DNA of 64,000 nt from Mesorhizobium sp. ORS 3359 (GTDB taxonomy: Bacteria > Pseudomonadota > Alphaproteobacteria > Rhizobiales > Rhizobiaceae): positions 62,001 to 126,000 of the forward strand of contig CCNC01000128.1 in the NCBI GenBank assembly GCA_000824845.1. Reading direction: 5' to 3'. Numbering within the stretch: position 1 is the first letter of the stretch; every line of letters starts with the position of its first letter. The notes beneath the pieces are model-generated. The model saw only the letters and a program-made list of their open reading frames with translations, made no database searches and was not told the origin of the DNA. A program made the translations under genes and the position numbers. Of this stretch, positions 1-8,990 are shown one piece after another.

Positions 1-35
1 AGGAGGTTATCGCGGCCTGGGTGAGGCGCTGCAGG

Positions 36-285
36 TCATCCAATGCCGAGCGGCTTTGCAGGGAATTCGAAGCTGTCGGTGTTGTCGTTCGCTTCCCGAA
101 CCACGACCGCTAGCTTGGCGATCACACCCGCCAACGATTGGGCAGGTGTCGCCGCAAGCTCGGTCAACAAGGCACCGGCCTTCCCGGATATACTCCTCCT
201 CCGCCGTCAGGGCGTCGGGATGGCTGCTGTCGGCGCCAGTCGCTTCCCCGCGCCCGAAGGCTGGCATCGAAGTACTTCCCAGCAA
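36..285 (-). pseudogene. small hypothetical protein, frameshifted
   Basis: Two minus-strand frames join into one plausible product. The upstream frame (from about 285) contains SHPDALTAEEEYIRE. The downstream frame, shifted near position 180, contains ALLTELAATPAQSLAGVIAK and ends at the stop at 36-38. Neither half reads as a protein beyond this point, because the downstream frame has a stop just before the switch. The alanine/leucine-rich helical style resembles small uncharacterised proteins of rhizobial accessory regions, but I do not recognise a named family. A single indel is the simplest explanation. Confidence 0.4.
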
Positions 286-565
286 CGGGATTCAGTTGCG
301 AAAGAGCAGTTGATCGCGGGCATCATCGCACAAAAGCTGGCTTCGTATCGAGCTCGCCCCACTCAGTCGGGTAGGCTCGCTTGACCCCCACCCACTTGCG
401 GGCGCTGGGGCGCGACCAGATGAGACTGTGGCCCTCGTTTTCCTCGTCCGTTCGATTACATCAAATTGTTGGAGCGCCCCAACTGTTCCCTTTTTGTTCT
501 ATTCGCTGCTGCGGGTATCGGTTAAACTAGCGCCTCAAGAAACCGATTCTTCCGAGGCAATTTCG

Positions 566-1876
566 ATGACCGTTCAACCTGTCAGCAAGACTCTCCACGG
601 CGACAAGATCTTCAGCGAGCCGACAATCACCTGCCCTAGTTGCAAAACGGATATCAAGCTCAACGAGTCGCTCGCGGGGCCGCTGATCGCTGCAACGCGC
701 GAGGAGTACGAGCAGCGCATCGCCCAGACGAACGCAGCGATTGCCCTCAGGGAAGAAGAACTCGAGCGTCAGCGCCAGGAGGTCGCGGCAGCGAAAGAAG
801 GCGTCGAGAGCCTCGTTGCCGAGAAGATCAGAATCGAGCGCGGTCACATTGCGGCCGACGAGGCTCGCAAGGCCAAACTTTTGCTATCAGCCGATTTGGA
901 CGAGCGCGATCGCAAGGTGGCCGAGTTGCAGGAGACGCTGAAGGCGCGCGATGACAAGCTCGAACAGGCGCAAAAGCAGCAGGCGGAATTTCTAGCGAAG
1001 CAACGGGCTCTGGAGGACGAGCGGAGAGAGCTAGCCCTCACAATCGAGCGGAAGGTTCAGGAAGGGCTGGACGCCGTTCGTGCAAAGGCCAAGTCCGATG
1101 CCGAGGACGGCCTCAGAACGAAAATCGTCGAGAAAGAGGAACAGATCGCCGGCATGCAGCGCCAGATCGAAGATCTGAAGCGCCGCGCTGAACAGGGCTC
1201 CCAACAGCTGCAAGGTGAAGCTCTTGAGTTGGAATTGGAAGGACTAATCAGCAGGCGCTTCCCAGTTGACGTGATCGAGCCGGTGGCGAAAGGCGAGCTC
1301 GGTGGGGACGTCCTTCAGCGAGTCATCGGTCCGGCTGGGCAGTCGTGCGGGGCCATTCTTTGGGAGTCAAAGCGCACCAAAAATTGGAGTCAGGGCTGGC
1401 TCGCCAAGCTGAGGACCGATCAGCGAGCGGCGAAGGCTGATATCGCCTTACTGATTTCTGAAGCCCTTCCCCCGGGAATTGAGACATTCGACCTGGTCGA
1501 CGGCGTTTATGTGGCCCATCCCAAATGTGCCATTCCCATCGCAGTCCTGCTCCGGCAGTCGCTGATCGAACTGTCCAACTCGATGTTGGTTCAAATCGGG
1601 CAAGCCTCAAAGATGGAGCTGGTCTATGGTTATCTGACCGGGCCACGTTTTCGCCAGCGCATCGAGGCCATCGTCGAAAAGTTCTCTGACATGCAGGACG
1701 ATCTTGCACGTGAGCGCAAAGCCACCATCCGACTGTGGGCCAAGCGAGAAGCTCAAATTCAAGGAGTGATTGAATCGACGGTGGGCATGTATGGCGACTT
1801 GCAAGGCATTGCCGGGAAGGTGATGCAAGAGATTGAAAGCCTTGAAGTGCTGGCTGTCTCGGCCCCCCCCTCATGA
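566..1876 (+). CDS. DUF2130 domain-containing protein
   Basis: 436 residues. The N-terminus carries a zinc-ribbon-like motif (ITCPSCKTDIKLNESLAGPL, about residues 20-40). A long charged coiled coil follows (about residues 50-220), then a globular C-terminal domain with LISRRFPVDVIEPVAKGELG and AILWESKRTKNWSQGWLAKL, hallmarks of DUF2130. The E-x-K/W pattern in that domain has been discussed as nuclease-like, but I cannot confirm catalysis. The frame is open further upstream; the ATG at 566 follows a purine-rich GAGG and gives the usual family start. The 3' end runs convergently into a remnant gene on the other strand. Substrate and pathway are unknown. Confidence 0.8.
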   Translation: MTVQPVSKTLHGDKIFSEPTITCPSCKTDIKLNESLAGPLIAATREEYEQRIAQTNAAIALREEELERQRQEVAAAKEGVESLVAEKIRIERGHIAADEARKAKLLLSADLDERDRKVAELQETLKARDDKLEQAQKQQAEFLAKQRALEDERRELALTIERKVQEGLDAVRAKAKSDAEDGLRTKIVEKEEQIAGMQRQIEDLKRRAEQGSQQLQGEALELELEGLISRRFPVDVIEPVAKGELGGDVLQRVIGPAGQSCGAILWESKRTKNWSQGWLAKLRTDQRAAKADIALLISEALPPGIETFDLVDGVYVAHPKCAIPIAVLLRQSLIELSNSMLVQIGQASKMELVYGYLTGPRFRQRIEAIVEKFSDMQDDLARERKATIRLWAKREAQIQGVIESTVGMYGDLQGIAGKVMQEIESLEVLAVSAPPS

Positions 1877-2076
1877 TCGGCTTGTCTGCGATCTGATGCC
1901 ATCCGGCAGGGGCCCGCTGTTGTGCGTGACCAATTGCGTCACCGGGGCGGAGACCGCAGCGACCGTCACGAGCACGAGACGGAGCGGCACGCCGGCCCAT
2001 CGAGTGGTGCGTGAGCGTCTCGCGGCGGTCCGCCGCCGCCACTGGTTTGAGCGATTGTCGTAGCGAGATCTGTCCA
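1871..2076 (-). pseudogene. N-terminal remnant of a membrane-anchored SNase-like gene
   Basis: A 68-codon frame starting at a TTG (2076) begins MDRSRYDNRSNQWRRRTAAR, followed by a hydrophobic segment (LRLVLVTVAAVSAPVTQLV). This closely matches the first 60 residues of the thermonuclease-like protein at 47906 (MDRSRYDNRSDGWRKRTGAK, then a hydrophobic segment). All nuclease-domain sequence is missing: the frame stops after PDGIRSQTSRS, where it meets the end of the DUF2130 gene. I read it as a 5' fragment of a paralogous gene left by recombination. Confidence 0.55.
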
Positions 2077-2246
2077 AGCTCAGGGACTGCCCAAAATCAC
2101 CATTTCGCGAAAAGCGCATTCTAACCTCACATCACGGCCAGGTCGCAATGCCCAGACACATTAGCATGTACTAAATCGACAATGTCGGTTAAATTGCAGG
2201 CTAGTCTTGATGAGTACCCGGGACGAGTAGCCTCAAGGAGGATACA

Positions 2247-3146
2247 ATGATCGAGCGGGGACGCCTTCGGGCGCTACTGGCTTCGTGCGCCCTTTGGCTT
2301 CTAGCCCTGCCCGCGCAGGCGAGCAGCTTGGGTGATCTGGTCAAGAATGGCGACGTGGCAGCGGTGGCTGCCGCCCTGGACAAGGGGGGCGATGTCAACG
2401 AAGTCGATGGCGTTACTGCGCTCTATATTGCCTGCGAGGCCGGAAATGTGGAGCTAACAGAGCTTCTGATCAAGCATGGGGCCGACGTTGCCCTGCCCGT
2501 CAGTTGGCAAAGAACGCCGCTCTACGCCGCCAACAAGGGTGGGCATGCTGGCATCGTCAAGTTGCTGCTCGACAATGGAGCCGATCCAAATCAGGTAGCG
2601 AAAGCGCAGACGCCGCTGCACGTGGCTGCCGAAAATGGCTGCCTTCAGTGCGTGATCCATCTTGTCGAAGCCGGAGCGGATGTTAACGCGCTGACGTCGA
2701 ACGGAAGCCCCCCAATACATCTGGCCAAGGTCGGTGGCCACGAGGACGTGGCGGCCTATTTGAGCAGCCATGGCGCCGCACGACCGGCGGTCGCGCCGAT
2801 TTCACCCCGCCTTGCTTCGGCAAACGCCCAAGCTGGCAAGGACGTTTTCGACAGCACTTGCATAGCCTGTCATCTTTCGCCGAGCGTCAGGGTGCCCAAA
2901 AAGGTCAACCTGTGGGGCATCGTCGGGCGCCAGAAAGGTGCACAAAGCGATGTCCAATATTCGTCGGCTCTGAAAGATGCTGGCGGCAATTGGACCTTTG
3001 AGGAGCTCAATCTCTTCATTTCGAATCCCGCGCTCACTTTGCCCGGCACGGACATGTCTTTCCCGGGTTTGAAGGATGAGAACAAGCGGGCAGACCTCAT
3101 CGCCTACCTGCGGACGTTGAGCGACGCACCCCTGCCGCTTCCTTGA
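2247..3146 (+). CDS. periplasmic ankyrin-repeat / cytochrome c fusion protein
   Basis: 299 residues. Residues 1-26 look like a Sec signal peptide (LLASCALWLLALPAQAS). Four to five ankyrin repeats follow (about residues 30-180), with typical TPLHVAAENG and LLLDNGADPNQ motifs. The C-terminal third is a class I cytochrome c: haem-binding CIACH at about residue 205, then LWGIVGRQKGA, and GTDMSFPGL supplying the likely axial methionine. The product is presumably exported and haem-loaded in the periplasm, with the ankyrin part binding a partner. A good ribosome-binding site (CAAGGAGG) precedes the ATG. No redox partner gene is adjacent. The fusion call is secure; the role is unknown. Confidence 0.85.
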   Translation: MIERGRLRALLASCALWLLALPAQASSLGDLVKNGDVAAVAAALDKGGDVNEVDGVTALYIACEAGNVELTELLIKHGADVALPVSWQRTPLYAANKGGHAGIVKLLLDNGADPNQVAKAQTPLHVAAENGCLQCVIHLVEAGADVNALTSNGSPPIHLAKVGGHEDVAAYLSSHGAARPAVAPISPRLASANAQAGKDVFDSTCIACHLSPSVRVPKKVNLWGIVGRQKGAQSDVQYSSALKDAGGNWTFEELNLFISNPALTLPGTDMSFPGLKDENKRADLIAYLRTLSDAPLPLP

Positions 3147-3209
3147 TCACTCCGCGGGGCCCGCGTGAACGTGACTTGCAACGGCGGCTAAGATCTTTTG
3201 CGCGATCAC

Positions 3210-4085
3210 TCAAAAGACAAGATGCTTTCGCCTTCGTCGCGTCCTTTTCGTATGTCCCACCAGAGCTTCACGGCCCATCGGGATATCAAGGATCGTCTGC
3301 AGCTTTGCGAGCTGCTCCGGGAAATTCTGCGCAAGGTATCGGACCACTCGCGCGTTCTCCATCAGACGGTCGAGATAGGACCTTGCCGCCATGAGCTCCA
3401 GCGCCCACGTGCCGCAAAGACTGGCGCAGTGCAGGAATTCATCATTCAGCGCGTCAAACTCGATCTCCATCTCAGCCAGTTGCTCGACTGCTACGTCGGC
3501 AAACTTCCTTTTTGGCCTCCACGGGTCCGCCAACTGCGACAGCGGCGTAAGTGTGCTGAGAAGCTGCGCATAGTGGAAGTTCGCCCGGTTCAGGGCAATC
3601 ATCAGCCTTGCCGCTTTGAGCTGCCTTTCCGGCAGCATCCTGCGCAACGACGCGAAGACTTGAGGCGGCGTATACCAGTCCTGCAGGAGATCCAACACCT
3701 CGGACGAGATTCCGCTGATCAAAGGCTTCGGTTCAGCAGGTGAACTCGGGGTTTGCACAGGTTGCTCGGCGTTGATCCGCTGCGCCAGCGTCTTTGGCAC
3801 GGCCGCGAGGCCCTCGGCCGATAACAGATAGCGGAACCGTTCCTGCTTCAACGGATCTCGCATCGCTTGAACTATAGTCTCGAGCCGCTGCCGGGGAATC
3901 TTCGCCTCAGCCGTCAATTCGCGCGTTCTTTCGCATGCAGCGGTGTAGGTCTTGCACAGCCAGGGTCCGGTGAACAAACGGGCGGGTTCGTACATCCTCT
4001 CCACGAGTGCGGTATGCCTGGTGCGGCTGTTCTCTAGAACCTGGTAGGCGGCTTCCAGCCCCAAAGATTTGCCACGTGCCTTCAT
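3210..4085 (-). CDS. RepB C-terminal-like protein partnered with a serine recombinase
   Basis: 291 residues, mostly helical, beginning MKARGKSLGLEAAYQVLE. It contains RTRHTALVERMYEPARL and a C-terminal segment (LNDEFLHCASLCGTWALELM) that I associate with the plasmid-partitioning RepB C-terminal family, although no ParB nuclease motif is present. The start at 4085 has GGGGAG upstream and overlaps the recombinase stop in an ATGA (4082-4085), so translation is probably coupled. The frame is open upstream, but that reading lies inside the recombinase. Its job, perhaps an accessory or DNA-binding partner for recombination, is inferred from the coupling only. The family assignment is moderate. Confidence 0.6.
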   Translation of the reverse strand: MKARGKSLGLEAAYQVLENSRTRHTALVERMYEPARLFTGPWLCKTYTAACERTRELTAEAKIPRQRLETIVQAMRDPLKQERFRYLLSAEGLAAVPKTLAQRINAEQPVQTPSSPAEPKPLISGISSEVLDLLQDWYTPPQVFASLRRMLPERQLKAARLMIALNRANFHYAQLLSTLTPLSQLADPWRPKRKFADVAVEQLAEMEIEFDALNDEFLHCASLCGTWALELMAARSYLDRLMENARVVRYLAQNFPEQLAKLQTILDIPMGREALVGHTKRTRRRRKHLVF

Positions 4086-5647
4086 GCAGCGCTCCCCACG
4101 GATGCCCGCTCGGCCAGCGCAACAAGTGGATCCAGGGACGGGAAAAGAAATGAATCCAGCTTCATCCCATTGTTGACGTGGAAATCCAGCCTGATCTCGG
4201 CGATTTCGTGCATCGGCGCTATCAGGTAATCGCGAATGGCCTGATCGCCCGGATGCATCCGGATTAAAACGAAGATATCCGCCGGCACTTCTCCTACGGA
4301 CTTTGAAGACCAGCGTGGATAGGCACTGTGCGAAACGCGACAACGGGCGATCGCGATCACCACGGTGAACTCGTCATTGATCCGGATAAGCTCCGTTCCT
4401 GGGTCACAGGAGGCCTGCCCGCCTGCCTTGTTGATCGCGACCAAAAGCTCATCGATCACGCGGCGTCGAATCGCTCCTAGGCGCTTGCCAATATCCATGA
4501 AATGACAGTTTCGTGGCGGCAGGCAGCCAATCAGCCTGTACGCATTTGGCAGGCCTCCGAAACGCGATCTGTAGCGCCAGACCGAGGGGCATTCGGGCGC
4601 TGCCTTGATGATCGCATGGGACAGCTTCCCCTGGCGTTTGTGGACACTGCGCAGAGCCGCCAGCAGTTCGTCATCGGTCATGCGTGGGTACAGCGCTTCT
4701 ATTTTTTGCTGCGCCTTCTCAAACACTCTGCGATTTACAATCGGCTCAATAGCGTTCTCAGCCCTTACCCATTGGTCCGGGGGATTCCACACCATCTTGC
4801 TTTTGAACTTGGTGCAGCGACGATTCCAGACGTTGTTGCCGATGTATTTCTCGTTGGTGAGGACACGGCGCACCCCTTCTCGTTTCCAGGGCCGGCCGAA
4901 GTCGTTCCAGATCCCCCGGGCATTCAAGTACCTCGCGATGTCGGCCTCATTTTTCCGCGACCCGACGAACAGACGAAAGATCAGCTGGACAGTCGCTATC
5001 TCCTCCGGCGGGCCTGGCACGATAACGACCCGGTCCGATTGCAGGTTTTTGTGTTCATTGCGAGCGAGCACCAGCTTGGGGTGTCCAGACTGGTCGATCA
5101 TCAGACGCCTTAGTCCGAGCCCCTGCAAGCCGCCGACGTGGAACCCCATCCCGGCCGCCCTCACCTGGCCCATGAAGACCTTCTGTGAGAGCATCCGGCT
5201 ATATTCTGCCGCCATGCTGCGCTTTATGGCCTTGAGCACGTCCGATCCGACGGACCCGTCGTTCCCGAATTGCTCGGCGCAAAATTCAATCCGAACGCCG
5301 GCCATCTGGCATCGGTATTCGTAGGACGCGCTCTCGTCGATGTTCTGGAACCGGCCCCATCGGCTCACGTCGTAGACGACGACCGTCTCGAAATCGGCAA
5401 GACCATGTTCGACGTCGTGCAGCAGCTTCTTGAGGCCGGGCCGGCTTTCCAGATGTAGTCCGCTTCGGCCGGGGTCTTCATATGTCGCAACGATGTCGTA
5501 GCCCATGACCTCGGCGTAGCTGCGGATCGCATCCCTCTGGTTATCAAGGGAATAGGTCTGGTGCTCGGTGGACATGCGCAAGTATTGGGCGGCGCGAACT
5601 CTGCGCCTCTCTTGGGGAGGTTTGCCGGCCGCTGCAAACTTGTCCAT
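4082..5647 (-). CDS. large serine site-specific recombinase
   Basis: 521 residues. The N-terminal resolvase domain has the catalytic serine in AAQYLRMSTEHQTYSLDNQ and the conserved VVVYDVSRWGRF. A recombinase domain follows (about residues 190-300, with the DUF-like LNARGIWNDFGRPWKREGVR helix-turn region and VLTNEKYIGNNVWNR). The C-terminal 200 residues lack an obvious coiled coil and are less familiar. The ATG at 5647 is preceded by GGGGCAGGG; longer in-frame starts give an arginine-rich, unlikely N-terminus. It overlaps the downstream RepB-like gene by 4 bp and is divergent from a HicB-like gene. Probably a mobile-island integrase; no attachment site was identified. Confidence 0.85.
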   Translation of the reverse strand: MDKFAAAGKPPQERRRVRAAQYLRMSTEHQTYSLDNQRDAIRSYAEVMGYDIVATYEDPGRSGLHLESRPGLKKLLHDVEHGLADFETVVVYDVSRWGRFQNIDESASYEYRCQMAGVRIEFCAEQFGNDGSVGSDVLKAIKRSMAAEYSRMLSQKVFMGQVRAAGMGFHVGGLQGLGLRRLMIDQSGHPKLVLARNEHKNLQSDRVVIVPGPPEEIATVQLIFRLFVGSRKNEADIARYLNARGIWNDFGRPWKREGVRRVLTNEKYIGNNVWNRRCTKFKSKMVWNPPDQWVRAENAIEPIVNRRVFEKAQQKIEALYPRMTDDELLAALRSVHKRQGKLSHAIIKAAPECPSVWRYRSRFGGLPNAYRLIGCLPPRNCHFMDIGKRLGAIRRRVIDELLVAINKAGGQASCDPGTELIRINDEFTVVIAIARCRVSHSAYPRWSSKSVGEVPADIFVLIRMHPGDQAIRDYLIAPMHEIAEIRLDFHVNNGMKLDSFLFPSLDPLVALAERASVGSAA

Positions 5648-5712
5648 CGCCCTGCCCCGTAGTACGGGTGCTTTAAACCTAGCGGTCGATTTTCGTGCGG
5701 CAAGAGCAAGCG

Positions 5713-5973
5713 ATGCGCCAATACGTCGGACTGATCCACAAAGAGGCAGGCAGCCATTTCGGCGTGTCCTTTCCCGACTTTCCCGGCGTAGTGACCGCCG
5801 GGGCAACTGTCGACGAGGCGCGCGACCTTTCCGAGGAGGCCCTGGCGTTCCACGTCGAAGGGATGATCGAAGACGGCAAAGCCGTTCCGGACCCTACCCC
5901 GCTTGAGCAAATCGAGGCGGATCCGGAGCATCCCGTTTGGTCTGCAATCTTGGTGCCGCTGATGATCAACTGA
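5713..5973 (+). CDS. HicB-like antitoxin, short form, no HicA seen
   Basis: 86 residues with the HicB fold signature: YVGLIHKEAGSHFGVSFPDF, then PGVVTAGATVDEARDLSEEA. HicB proteins normally carry a C-terminal ribbon-helix-helix or HTH DNA-binding part of 40-60 residues. Here the protein stops after LVPLMIN, so it is truncated or a minimal type. No HicA toxin lies on either side: the neighbour upstream is the divergent serine recombinase, and about 180 bp without genes follow. An ATG six codons upstream also exists; I prefer the internal one, which starts at the conserved residues. Confidence 0.65.
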   Translation: MRQYVGLIHKEAGSHFGVSFPDFPGVVTAGATVDEARDLSEEALAFHVEGMIEDGKAVPDPTPLEQIEADPEHPVWSAILVPLMIN

Positions 5974-6154
5974 ACGAGGGACGGCTATTTACCATTGCCG
6001 AGCGAACTTACCCGTTTGGCAACCATGGCGTTCAACTGCCGGGAAACCGTGATTCAGTTCGTGAGCGGGCACTGCCGCCGTTCCGCCGCAATGCGACCGC
6101 ACTCGGGCTTTGTTCGCCCCAGCAGTCCCTCGGGGCTTCAGAGGAGTTCGAGTG

Positions 6155-6472
6155 ATGTTTATGAAAAAGGTCATTCTGGCGGTGCTGATGACTGCGGCAC
6201 TTGCCGGCTGCGAAACGCAGACTGAAGGCCAGCAGCGGGCCACCACCGGCGCGCTGATCGGCGGCGCCGGCGGCGCGCTTGTCGGCCAGGCGATTGGCGG
6301 CAACACCAAGTCGACGGTGATAGGCGCCGCGAGCGGCGCGCTGCTCGGCGCCGTCGTCGGCAGCGCCACCACCCCGCAGCGCCGCGGCGAGCAGCTCTGC
6401 CGGTACCAGGACCGCTACGGCCGCATCTACACCGCGCCCTGCGACGACCGGTATTACAACGGCAATTATTGA
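6155..6472 (+). CDS. glycine-zipper outer-membrane lipoprotein
   Basis: 105 residues. The N-terminus MFMKKVILAVLMTAALAGCE has a clear lipobox (LAGC). A YMGG/glycine-zipper region follows (ALIGGAGGALVGQAIGG, then AASGALLGAVVGSATT), and a short cysteine-containing C-terminus (LCRYQDRYGRIYTAPCDDRY). Such proteins are lipid-anchored in the envelope. The ATG at 6155 sits 8 bp after GAGGAG, which decides the start over the ATG two codons later. Common as a housekeeping-type small lipoprotein in Rhizobiales; no specific function is known. Confidence 0.85.
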   Translation: MFMKKVILAVLMTAALAGCETQTEGQQRATTGALIGGAGGALVGQAIGGNTKSTVIGAASGALLGAVVGSATTPQRRGEQLCRYQDRYGRIYTAPCDDRYYNGNY

Positions 6473-6486
6473 TCGTGCCGGTTCTT

Positions 6487-6523
6487 CCTTCTCTCCGTTA
6501 CGGACCTCGTTACGGGGAGAAGG
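6487..6523. repeat. RIME-like intergenic palindrome
   Basis: An imperfect hairpin immediately after the lipoprotein gene: the arms CCTTCTCTCC and GGGGAGAAGG plus the adjacent bases pair in about 14 of 16 positions around a short loop. The CTTCTCCCCGT/ACGGGGAGAAGG core is characteristic of rhizobial intergenic mosaic elements. It could also act as a transcription terminator or mRNA 3'-end stabiliser for the lipoprotein gene. Confidence 0.6.
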
Positions 6524-6610
6524 TGCCCTCCCGGTCCTTCAGGCCAGGGACACATTTCACAAGCGTGCGCCGCAAAAAGTTTCTTGTGCGACGCAGCAAT
6601 CAATGCGTAG

Positions 6611-7753
6611 ATGAATTGGGCGACGTTGACGGGTTGGGGAGAACCGGAGAGCGGTTTGAGACCCGAGACGACCCATTTCGACGCCTTGCACGGGTTGCGA
6701 GGCATCGCTGCCGTGCTGGTGATGCTTGGTCATTTCCGCGAGCTCACGGCGCCGCATCTTGATCTGGCGCCGTCAGGCTTTCTCGCCGTCGACCTGTTCT
6801 TTCTGCTGAGCGGCTTCGTGATCGCCCACGCCTATGACGAGAAGTTCCGAAAGGGCATGTCTTTCCGGGAATTCGCGGAGGCCCGCATCGTCAGGCTCTA
6901 CCCGTTATATTTCGCCGGCATCGGCATTGCCGTGGCCGGCGTGGGAGCGATCATCGCGATGCACGGGCTAAGCTCGTATTCGCGGCTGGATTTGCTTGCG
7001 AGCCTTGCGTTTTCCCTGCTTTTCCTGCCGACGCCGCCGTCGCTTTCAGTCGGTCCAGATTTGCTTTTTCCGCTGAACGGTCCGGCATGGTCGCTTTTCT
7101 ATGAACTTGTTGCCAACGCGGTTTTCGCCGCGCTGGCCCTGAAGCTTGCTCGCCGCTCGCTGGCCGCTATCTTCAGCCTAGCTTTCCTGGCGCTGGCGCT
7201 GATGGCCTGGGACGGCGTCAGCCTGGGCGGCGGCGCCCATTGGGACGGCACGATCGCGGCTCCCGCCCGGATCGCCTTTTCCTTCTTCCTCGGGGTTTAT
7301 CTGCGGCGATATGCGACCGGGGACAGCCGGCATGGCAATCTTTACATGCCCATCCTGCTGGCGCTTTGCGCGGGACTGATGATCTTCAGGCCCGCCGGAA
7401 ATGCGCAGTTATACGACCTGGCGATGATAGTGCTGGTCTGGCCCTGGCTTGTTCTCATCGCTTCCCGCTTGCAGCTCTCGGGCTTTTGGCGTGCGATCGC
7501 CCTGTTTTCCGGCAATATCTCTTACGCCATCTATGCGCTCCACACGCCGCTTATCAGGATCGTGAATATCTTGGACGAATCCGTCACTGGAACCTTGCGG
7601 AACCAGCACGGCCTGCCATTCGTCGTGGGAACATCCGTTCTCGTCATCGCGGTCGCTGCGTTCGCGCACTACGTCTACGACAAGAATGTGCGGACGCTGC
7701 TGCGGCATCTGCTTTCGCTGCGGCGCGCACGCGAGGAAGTGACGCAATTCTAA
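6611..7753 (+). CDS. acyltransferase family 3 membrane protein (OafA/YrhL-like)
   Basis: 380 residues with about ten membrane segments. Family hallmarks are HGLRGIAAVLVMLGHF near the N-terminus with the catalytic-type histidine, FFLLSGFVIAHAYDEKF, the RIVRLYPLYF arginine motif, and NGPAWSLFYELVANAVFAAL. These enzymes transfer acyl groups, often acetyl or succinyl, to periplasmic or extracellular polysaccharides or Nod-factor-like sugars. The start has no strong Shine-Dalgarno, so a slightly different start is possible. It converges on a second acyltransferase, 75 bp away, on the other strand. The substrate is unknown. Confidence 0.85.
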   Translation: MNWATLTGWGEPESGLRPETTHFDALHGLRGIAAVLVMLGHFRELTAPHLDLAPSGFLAVDLFFLLSGFVIAHAYDEKFRKGMSFREFAEARIVRLYPLYFAGIGIAVAGVGAIIAMHGLSSYSRLDLLASLAFSLLFLPTPPSLSVGPDLLFPLNGPAWSLFYELVANAVFAALALKLARRSLAAIFSLAFLALALMAWDGVSLGGGAHWDGTIAAPARIAFSFFLGVYLRRYATGDSRHGNLYMPILLALCAGLMIFRPAGNAQLYDLAMIVLVWPWLVLIASRLQLSGFWRAIALFSGNISYAIYALHTPLIRIVNILDESVTGTLRNQHGLPFVVGTSVLVIAVAAFAHYVYDKNVRTLLRHLLSLRRAREEVTQF

Positions 7754-7828
7754 ATTAGCCGAGGTCCTGCCGCATCGGCGGCGATCGGACAACGCGCCAG
7801 ACCAGCGACGTGCAGCCGTTTGCTGCTG

Positions 7829-8989
7829 CTACTCGGCGGGACTTGGCTCAAGCACCGGCTTCTTACGTGCAAACCGGCGCAACACCACGCGTCCGAGCTG
7901 CTGCCCAGGCATCTCGATAAGCCTGTAGGTCACGAAGGACAGAAGACAAACCACCGGCAGCACGACCGCCAGCACGATGGCGAAGCGCAGCGGCGCGCCG
8001 AGGCCGTCGCCATAACGAGTAATCACGAAGGCCGCCACGGGCTGCAGAATGAGAAGGTGGATCAGATAGATGCTGTAGGACAGCTCGCCGAGCACATGAA
8101 AGATGCCTCCGCCCAATGCGACAGCGACTTTTCGCGCCGCGGCGCCCGCCGCGCCGGGCAGCATCCGATAGAGGACGAGGGCAAAGAACCCAAGCACCAG
8201 CGCTTCGCGTATCAGGAACTTCGAAAGGCCGTGGCCGTCGCCGAAGGGGATCGCCGCGAGCGCCATGGCCAGGGCCAGATGCAGCAGCGGCCGCGGCTGA
8301 TCCTTACCCAGGACGCCCGCCAGAAGCATGCCGCACAGGAAAACCTGGATCTTCAGCGGCAGGAAGGACGGCATCGGGAAATGGACCGACATGGATTTGA
8401 GGATCATCACCGCCAGGGCGCCGAGCGCCGCAACAACTAGCGCGCTCCAGAGCCAGCCGAAACGGCGCACCAGAAGCATGAGCGCCGGGAACACCGCGTA
8501 GAACTGCATTTCCAGCCCGAGGCTCCAGTCGGGCAGCGGCGTCCGGTAGGCGAAGTTCGGGGAAAGGCCGAACAGGAATGTCAGATGGGCGACAATGTTC
8601 TTCAGGCTGCTGTCAAGGTAGCGCTCGGGCGCCTGCGGCACACGGCCCACGAAGGCGTCGATGACTGTCCGCGACTCATAAACATACGGGCCGAGGGCCA
8701 GTGCGAAGAACAGCATGACGTAGAACAGCGGCGCGATGCGGAAATAGCGCCGCGTCCAGAATTTGAGCCAGGTTTCAGGCTTTTGCCAGGGCTCCTTGTC
8801 CTGGCGCAACTGATAGTGGAACACCATCAGGAAGCCGGAAAGCATGATGAAGAGATCGACGCCGAGTGCCGGGTCGCCAAGCACCGGGAGATGCCAGCCG
8901 GTCAGGAGCAGGCAGTGGCCGACCAGCACCCACAATGCGGCGGCGGCGCGAAGGCCATCCAGGCATTCGATGCGCGATGACTCGGTCAT
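7829..8989 (-). CDS. acyltransferase family 3 membrane protein (OafA/YrhL-like)
   Basis: 386 residues, multi-spanning. Motifs: CLDGLRAAAALWVLVGHCLL, DLFIMLSGFLMVFHYQ, TRRYFRIAPLFYVMLF, PLPDWSLGLEMQFYAVFPAL and LGELSYSIYLIHLLIL. Distinct from the convergent acyltransferase upstream in sequence, so not a recent duplicate. The ATG at 8989 is preceded by GGAGA inside a hairpin (8991-9023), so initiation may be structure-controlled. Probably modifies a surface sugar; no glycosyltransferases are adjacent to tell which. Confidence 0.85.
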   Translation of the reverse strand: MTESSRIECLDGLRAAAALWVLVGHCLLLTGWHLPVLGDPALGVDLFIMLSGFLMVFHYQLRQDKEPWQKPETWLKFWTRRYFRIAPLFYVMLFFALALGPYVYESRTVIDAFVGRVPQAPERYLDSSLKNIVAHLTFLFGLSPNFAYRTPLPDWSLGLEMQFYAVFPALMLLVRRFGWLWSALVVAALGALAVMILKSMSVHFPMPSFLPLKIQVFLCGMLLAGVLGKDQPRPLLHLALAMALAAIPFGDGHGLSKFLIREALVLGFFALVLYRMLPGAAGAAARKVAVALGGGIFHVLGELSYSIYLIHLLILQPVAAFVITRYGDGLGAPLRFAIVLAVVLPVVCLLSFVTYRLIEMPGQQLGRVVLRRFARKKPVLEPSPAE

Positions 8990-8990
8990 G

